A stretch of 49,237 nucleotides of DNA from assembly GCA_017461465.1 (NCBI GenBank), contig JAFTYN010000152.1:1-49237 (forward strand). Direction: 5' to 3'. Made by a program: the position numbers and the translations under genes. The first letter of the stretch is position 1. Every line of letters starts with the position of its first letter. Of the stretch, positions 46,226-49,237 are shown piece by piece. This DNA is from Bacilli bacterium. Its GTDB lineage: Bacteria; Bacillota_I; Bacilli_A; RF39; UBA660. A model generated the notes under the pieces. The model saw only the letters and a program-made list of their open reading frames with translations, was not told the DNA's origin and ran no database searches.

Positions 46226-48169
46226 CTATTCATTTATTTTTTTATATAACTGTTTTACTTCTTCAACATAGTCATTATCTAAACTCATACGTGTATTCAT
46301 ATGTTCACATAATTCTGTTAAGAATCTTTTTCTTTCATCTAAATCAATACCTCTACCATCATTTATCATAAACTCTACTATTATTCTTTCTATCTCCAAT
46401 GAAGAATAATTACGAAGTGGATTTGTACCATGACAATATGCATCTAATTTAAGACCATTATGTCCAAGATTAGTTACTGAATATACTGAAGGAGGACAGA
46501 TATAATTAATATATGTTAAAAGTTCTTCAAAAGACATATTAGCACCACTTATATCTTTTATTTTATCAATAATATCATTACCATAACTAGATAAATTGAT
46601 ACGATATATAAATGGTATTTCAGGATGTTTTTGAAAGAAATCAGCTATAAAAGAATTAGTTTGAACCATAAATTCTGCAATCATAATACCTGATGGATTA
46701 TTAGATACATCAAGAGGAAGCTCAGCAGTACTATCTTTAAGCGATTTTTTAACTTTCTTAAGTGTTCTATATTTTAAACGTTCATTAGCATTTTGATGCA
46801 TTTTATTAGATATTTGATACATGTTTTTAAGTAATTTAATTTCTTCTAAATCATTTGATGAAACAAGTAAATCATTAGCAGTTTCATAACTATAATTCTT
46901 ATCTACATTAATTAAACATCTATTTATTTTAAAATCTACTACATTAAGTTTACTATCAAGTTCATAGAAAAAGCCAATAGCTTTTTTATCTTCATGAGCA
47001 CTTAAAGATAATTTTCTTGTAAGTGTTTCAGGAAGTAATGTATATGGACCACCTAAAACATAGATAGTCTCTACCCTTTTTCTTGCTTCTAAATCAACTA
47101 AACTATTTCTAGGAACGTCAAGTGTTGCATCTGCTATATAAACTCCAAGTAAATAGTTGCCATTAGGAAGCACTTCTAAAGAGCAAGCATCATCATATAC
47201 CCATGTTCCTTCCTTATCAATCGTAATTGTATATTTATCACGGCAATCTATGTAATCTAACCTACCATGAACATCTTTATCATAGACTGCATCAAGTACT
47301 TCCTTAGGAAAAATAGTTCTAACATCATATTTATAATTTAATTTTTCTATATCATCTACTACTCCTAAATCTTTAATATCTCTAATAGCTTCGTTAATGA
47401 AGAAATCAGTTCTAACTCTATCATATTCTTCTACATGAGAATTTCTAACTTCTACTAAAACTCTTTCTAATTTACGAAGCATCTTTTCTTTAGTCGCTTC
47501 TTCAATATTAAGTTTAGGATCAGATAAGAATAGTTTTATTACTTTTTCATAATATATTATTTCTGAGTGGGTATCTCCCTTTTTAACAATACTAATATAT
47601 TTATCTAATAGTTCTTCTATTAAATAATTACCTTTTTCATTTTTTACATTTAAGTTCTTTGGAAATGTTTTTAAAAGTTCAAACAAATAATTATAATTAC
47701 GTACATCATATATTAAATAATTAAGTAGTTCATACGAAACTTCATCAACTGGCGTCTCACCTGGAACAGTCGGATAATATTTAAGTCCAATTTTTGTTAC
47801 ATTGATAATATCTAGTAATTTTTGAAATACATTAGGCTCTTTAGACGCTAAATCTAACTGACCATCTTTATATAATTTATTTAACCTTCTGTTACAGAGC
47901 CTAGCTAATTTATTTAAATGAGTAGTAACAGAGTCTTTTTCCTTCTGACTTTCTGCTATATCAAAGTATTTAAATATTTTATATAAATATTTGATTTTTT
48001 TAGGGTCTGTTGCAGGATGTAATTCAGTTATTTCATTATATAAAAATTGAAGCAACATCTGCTTTGTTTGAAATTCATTTTTTTTAAACATTTTTGAAAC
48101 TTCATCTAATGGCAAAGTTCCTTTTTCTTTTAAAGTCGTACGTAATCTTTCAAAATTTTTGCTTGACAT
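46226..48169 (-). CDS. divergent RNB-domain (RNase II/R-like) protein
   Basis: 647 aa. Residues 1-275 are helical with no cold-shock domain. Residues 280-620 match the RNB fold: the catalytic loop TITIDKEGTWVYDDACSLE (Asp318, Asp326, Asp327), LGVYIADATLDVP, ETIYVLGGPYTLLPETLTRKLSLS, EFMVQTNSFIADFF, IPFIYRINLSS and YCHGTNPLRNYSSLE. One of the four metal-binding Asp of RNase II (Asp207) is Val324 here, and neither CSD nor C-terminal S1 domain is present. Activity may be altered or lost. It occupies the place that ytxC has in Bacillus, between dnaI and thrS. Confidence 0.82.
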   Translation of the reverse strand: MSSKNFERLRTTLKEKGTLPLDEVSKMFKKNEFQTKQMLLQFLYNEITELHPATDPKKIKYLYKIFKYFDIAESQKEKDSVTTHLNKLARLCNRRLNKLYKDGQLDLASKEPNVFQKLLDIINVTKIGLKYYPTVPGETPVDEVSYELLNYLIYDVRNYNYLFELLKTFPKNLNVKNEKGNYLIEELLDKYISIVKKGDTHSEIIYYEKVIKLFLSDPKLNIEEATKEKMLRKLERVLVEVRNSHVEEYDRVRTDFFINEAIRDIKDLGVVDDIEKLNYKYDVRTIFPKEVLDAVYDKDVHGRLDYIDCRDKYTITIDKEGTWVYDDACSLEVLPNGNYLLGVYIADATLDVPRNSLVDLEARKRVETIYVLGGPYTLLPETLTRKLSLSAHEDKKAIGFFYELDSKLNVVDFKINRCLINVDKNYSYETANDLLVSSNDLEEIKLLKNMYQISNKMHQNANERLKYRTLKKVKKSLKDSTAELPLDVSNNPSGIMIAEFMVQTNSFIADFFQKHPEIPFIYRINLSSYGNDIIDKIKDISGANMSFEELLTYINYICPPSVYSVTNLGHNGLKLDAYCHGTNPLRNYSSLEIERIIVEFMINDGRGIDLDERKRFLTELCEHMNTRMSLDNDYVEEVKQLYKKINE

Positions 48170-48185
48170 GTCATCACCTCAGAAC

Positions 48186-49103
48186 TTATTTTCTTAAATT
48201 TTTACTAATTAATTCCATATCAATAGTAAGCTGTTTAATTCTTTCTGTAATTCTTCTAGCTTTTACTATTTCGTTACCTTCTTTGGTAATACTTAAGTGC
48301 TTTTCTAAGTCTTCTATATTCAAATTAGAAGTAAAGAAAGTACATAATTTATTATCCATACGATACTGAAGTATAGTACATAATATTTCATCTCTTGACC
48401 AAGCTGTTACGTTTTCTGCTCCAATATCATCAATAAAAAGAAGTGGAGTATTTTTAATTTTATTAATCATATTTCGATATTCTAAGTCATAACCAAAATA
48501 TGATTTTATATCTCTTAAAAATTCTGGCCAAAATATGATAGTACTTTTATAACCTTTTTTTGCAAGTTCTGAAAATGTTGCTGATACTAAATAACTTTTT
48601 CCTGCTCCAAAACTACCATGTAGATATAGTCCTTTGGAAACATTTGGATATTCATCTATAAATTTTAATAGATATTCAATTACTTCATATCTAGTAGCAT
48701 CTTTAGAATATATTTCTTTAATATTAGCATCTAATATACCAGCTGGTGTTTGATATAAAGTTATGTTCTTTTTAAAAGCATTATCTTTAAGTATCTTTTC
48801 TTGATACTTACATGCTTTATAATTAAATGCTATTCTCTTACCTTCAATTCTAGGTAAATATGCATGTCCTTTTACTTTATTTTTACATTCAAAAATATTC
48901 TTACAATTTTTACAATTAGCATATTCACAAGCACTTTCCTCTAAAAAAGAAGTATACTTCATAAGAGTATCTTCAGAAGCATTTAATTTAGATACTAATT
49001 CTTTAAATCTTTCATCTTTTAATGCTTCTTTATAGTCTTTTACAAGACTACTTTTATAATTAGTTATACCACATTCTAAAGCAGCATCTTTTATACTATT
49101 CAT
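48186..49103 (-). CDS. dnaI: primosomal protein DnaI, helicase loader
   Basis: 305 aa, like Bacillus DnaI (311). It loads the DnaC replicative helicase at the origin. N-terminal zinc-binding part with Cys64-x2-Cys67 and Cys73, His80, Cys98; AAA+ ATPase from about 150 with Walker A GSFGAGKS (163-170) and Walker B LLFIDDIGAE; sensor region FFTSNLNIEDLEKHLS, then RRITERIKQL with the arginine finger. Follows dnaB by 8 bp with AGGTG before ATG, the standard order. Confidence 0.93.
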   Translation of the reverse strand: MNSIKDAALECGITNYKSSLVKDYKEALKDERFKELVSKLNASEDTLMKYTSFLEESACEYANCKNCKNIFECKNKVKGHAYLPRIEGKRIAFNYKACKYQEKILKDNAFKKNITLYQTPAGILDANIKEIYSKDATRYEVIEYLLKFIDEYPNVSKGLYLHGSFGAGKSYLVSATFSELAKKGYKSTIIFWPEFLRDIKSYFGYDLEYRNMINKIKNTPLLFIDDIGAENVTAWSRDEILCTILQYRMDNKLCTFFTSNLNIEDLEKHLSITKEGNEIVKARRITERIKQLTIDMELISKNLRK

Positions 49104-49111
49104 ATTTTCAC

Positions 49112-49237
49112 CTACTTCCTATTAAGCATTTCTTCTATTTTCTTTTGTCTTTCTAAATCCTCTTTTATTTCTATTTTTTTATCAAACCATTCAGGTTTAT
49201 TTTCTTCTTTTTTGCTTACTACTTCTTTTTTGTAAGC
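49112..49237 (-). CDS. dnaB: replication initiation/membrane attachment protein DnaB, C-terminal end (runs off the right edge)
   Basis: The last 41 codons are visible, ending in TAG at 49112. The text AYKKEVVSKKEENKPEWFDK has the PEWF-Asp-Lys element that closes DnaB/DnaD-type C-terminal domains, followed by a charged tail ERQKKIEEMLNRK. With dnaI directly downstream the identity is strong: in Bacilli dnaB-dnaI encode the loader pair. The rest lies outside the window. Confidence 0.75.
   Translation of the reverse strand, partial: AYKKEVVSKKEENKPEWFDKKIEIKEDLERQKKIEEMLNRK

Overview
The window is a strongly AT-rich stretch (by eye about 30% GC) of a low-GC Bacillota chromosome, most likely from an uncultured, probably gut-associated member of the class Bacilli, near the Erysipelotrichia/RF39/Mollicutes-sister radiation; the placement is inference. 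Evidence: a dnaB-dnaI-thrS neighbourhood, a T-box leader on thrS, ParE/ParC, CotE, GerE, GerM and SpoIIIAH homologues, and a Mollicutes-style DUF285 surface repeat protein. The genome is compact. Almost all genes lie on the minus strand; many have an extended -10 promoter (TATGnTATAAT) and end in an intrinsic terminator that contains the stop codon.

Layout. 1-4.7 kb: the end of a prepilin gene, then parE-parC. 4.7-8.6 kb: two tandem copies of a two-gene operon, each a two-TM 'pilin-like' membrane domain fused to an extracellular peptidase (C39-like in one, M23 in the other) followed by a lipoprotein. 8.6-11.3 kb: ftsK and a pseudopilin. 11.3-14.4 kb: two orphan unknown genes and murD. 14.4-18.6 kb: an operon of a pseudopilin, a 1050-residue pseudopilin fused to Ig-like domains and 20 DUF285 repeats, and a membrane-anchored protein. 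18.6-23.2 kb: a DAACS symporter, then a cysteine desulfurase-pentapeptide-thioredoxin-thioredoxin/CcdA operon. 23.2-25.7 kb: two more copies of the two-TM domain, each paired with a small single-TM protein. 25.7-31 kb: housekeeping and unknown genes with tRNA-Arg(CCT). 31-37.3 kb: an operon uppS-cdsA-rseP-orf-ABC ATPase-ABC permease-rhodanese lipoprotein, and rpsP-khpA. 37.3-42 kb: cotE, a putative metallopeptidase, a GDPD enzyme, gmk, a thioesterase, an SDR and tRNA-Arg(TCT). 42-49.2 kb: gerM, gerE, spoIIIAH, a small orf, thrS with T-box, an odd RNB-domain protein, dnaI and the end of dnaB.

How the genes work together. Four proteins at two loci share one two-TM domain bracketed by two cysteines 87-88 residues apart, with different extracellular parts (none, Cys-rich repeats, C39-like peptidase, M23 peptidase). 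With four type IV pilin-like precursors and an exported thioredoxin/CcdA module close by, they suggest an extracytoplasmic apparatus that I do not recognise. Sporulation genes show that the lineage makes, or recently made, spores; gerE and cotE have sigma-K-like promoters.

TGA is nearly vacant in this window. Among 53 stop codons I count 37 TAA, 15 TAG and one TGA, and that one is backed up by an in-frame TAG three codons later. No gene appears to be interrupted by TGA either.
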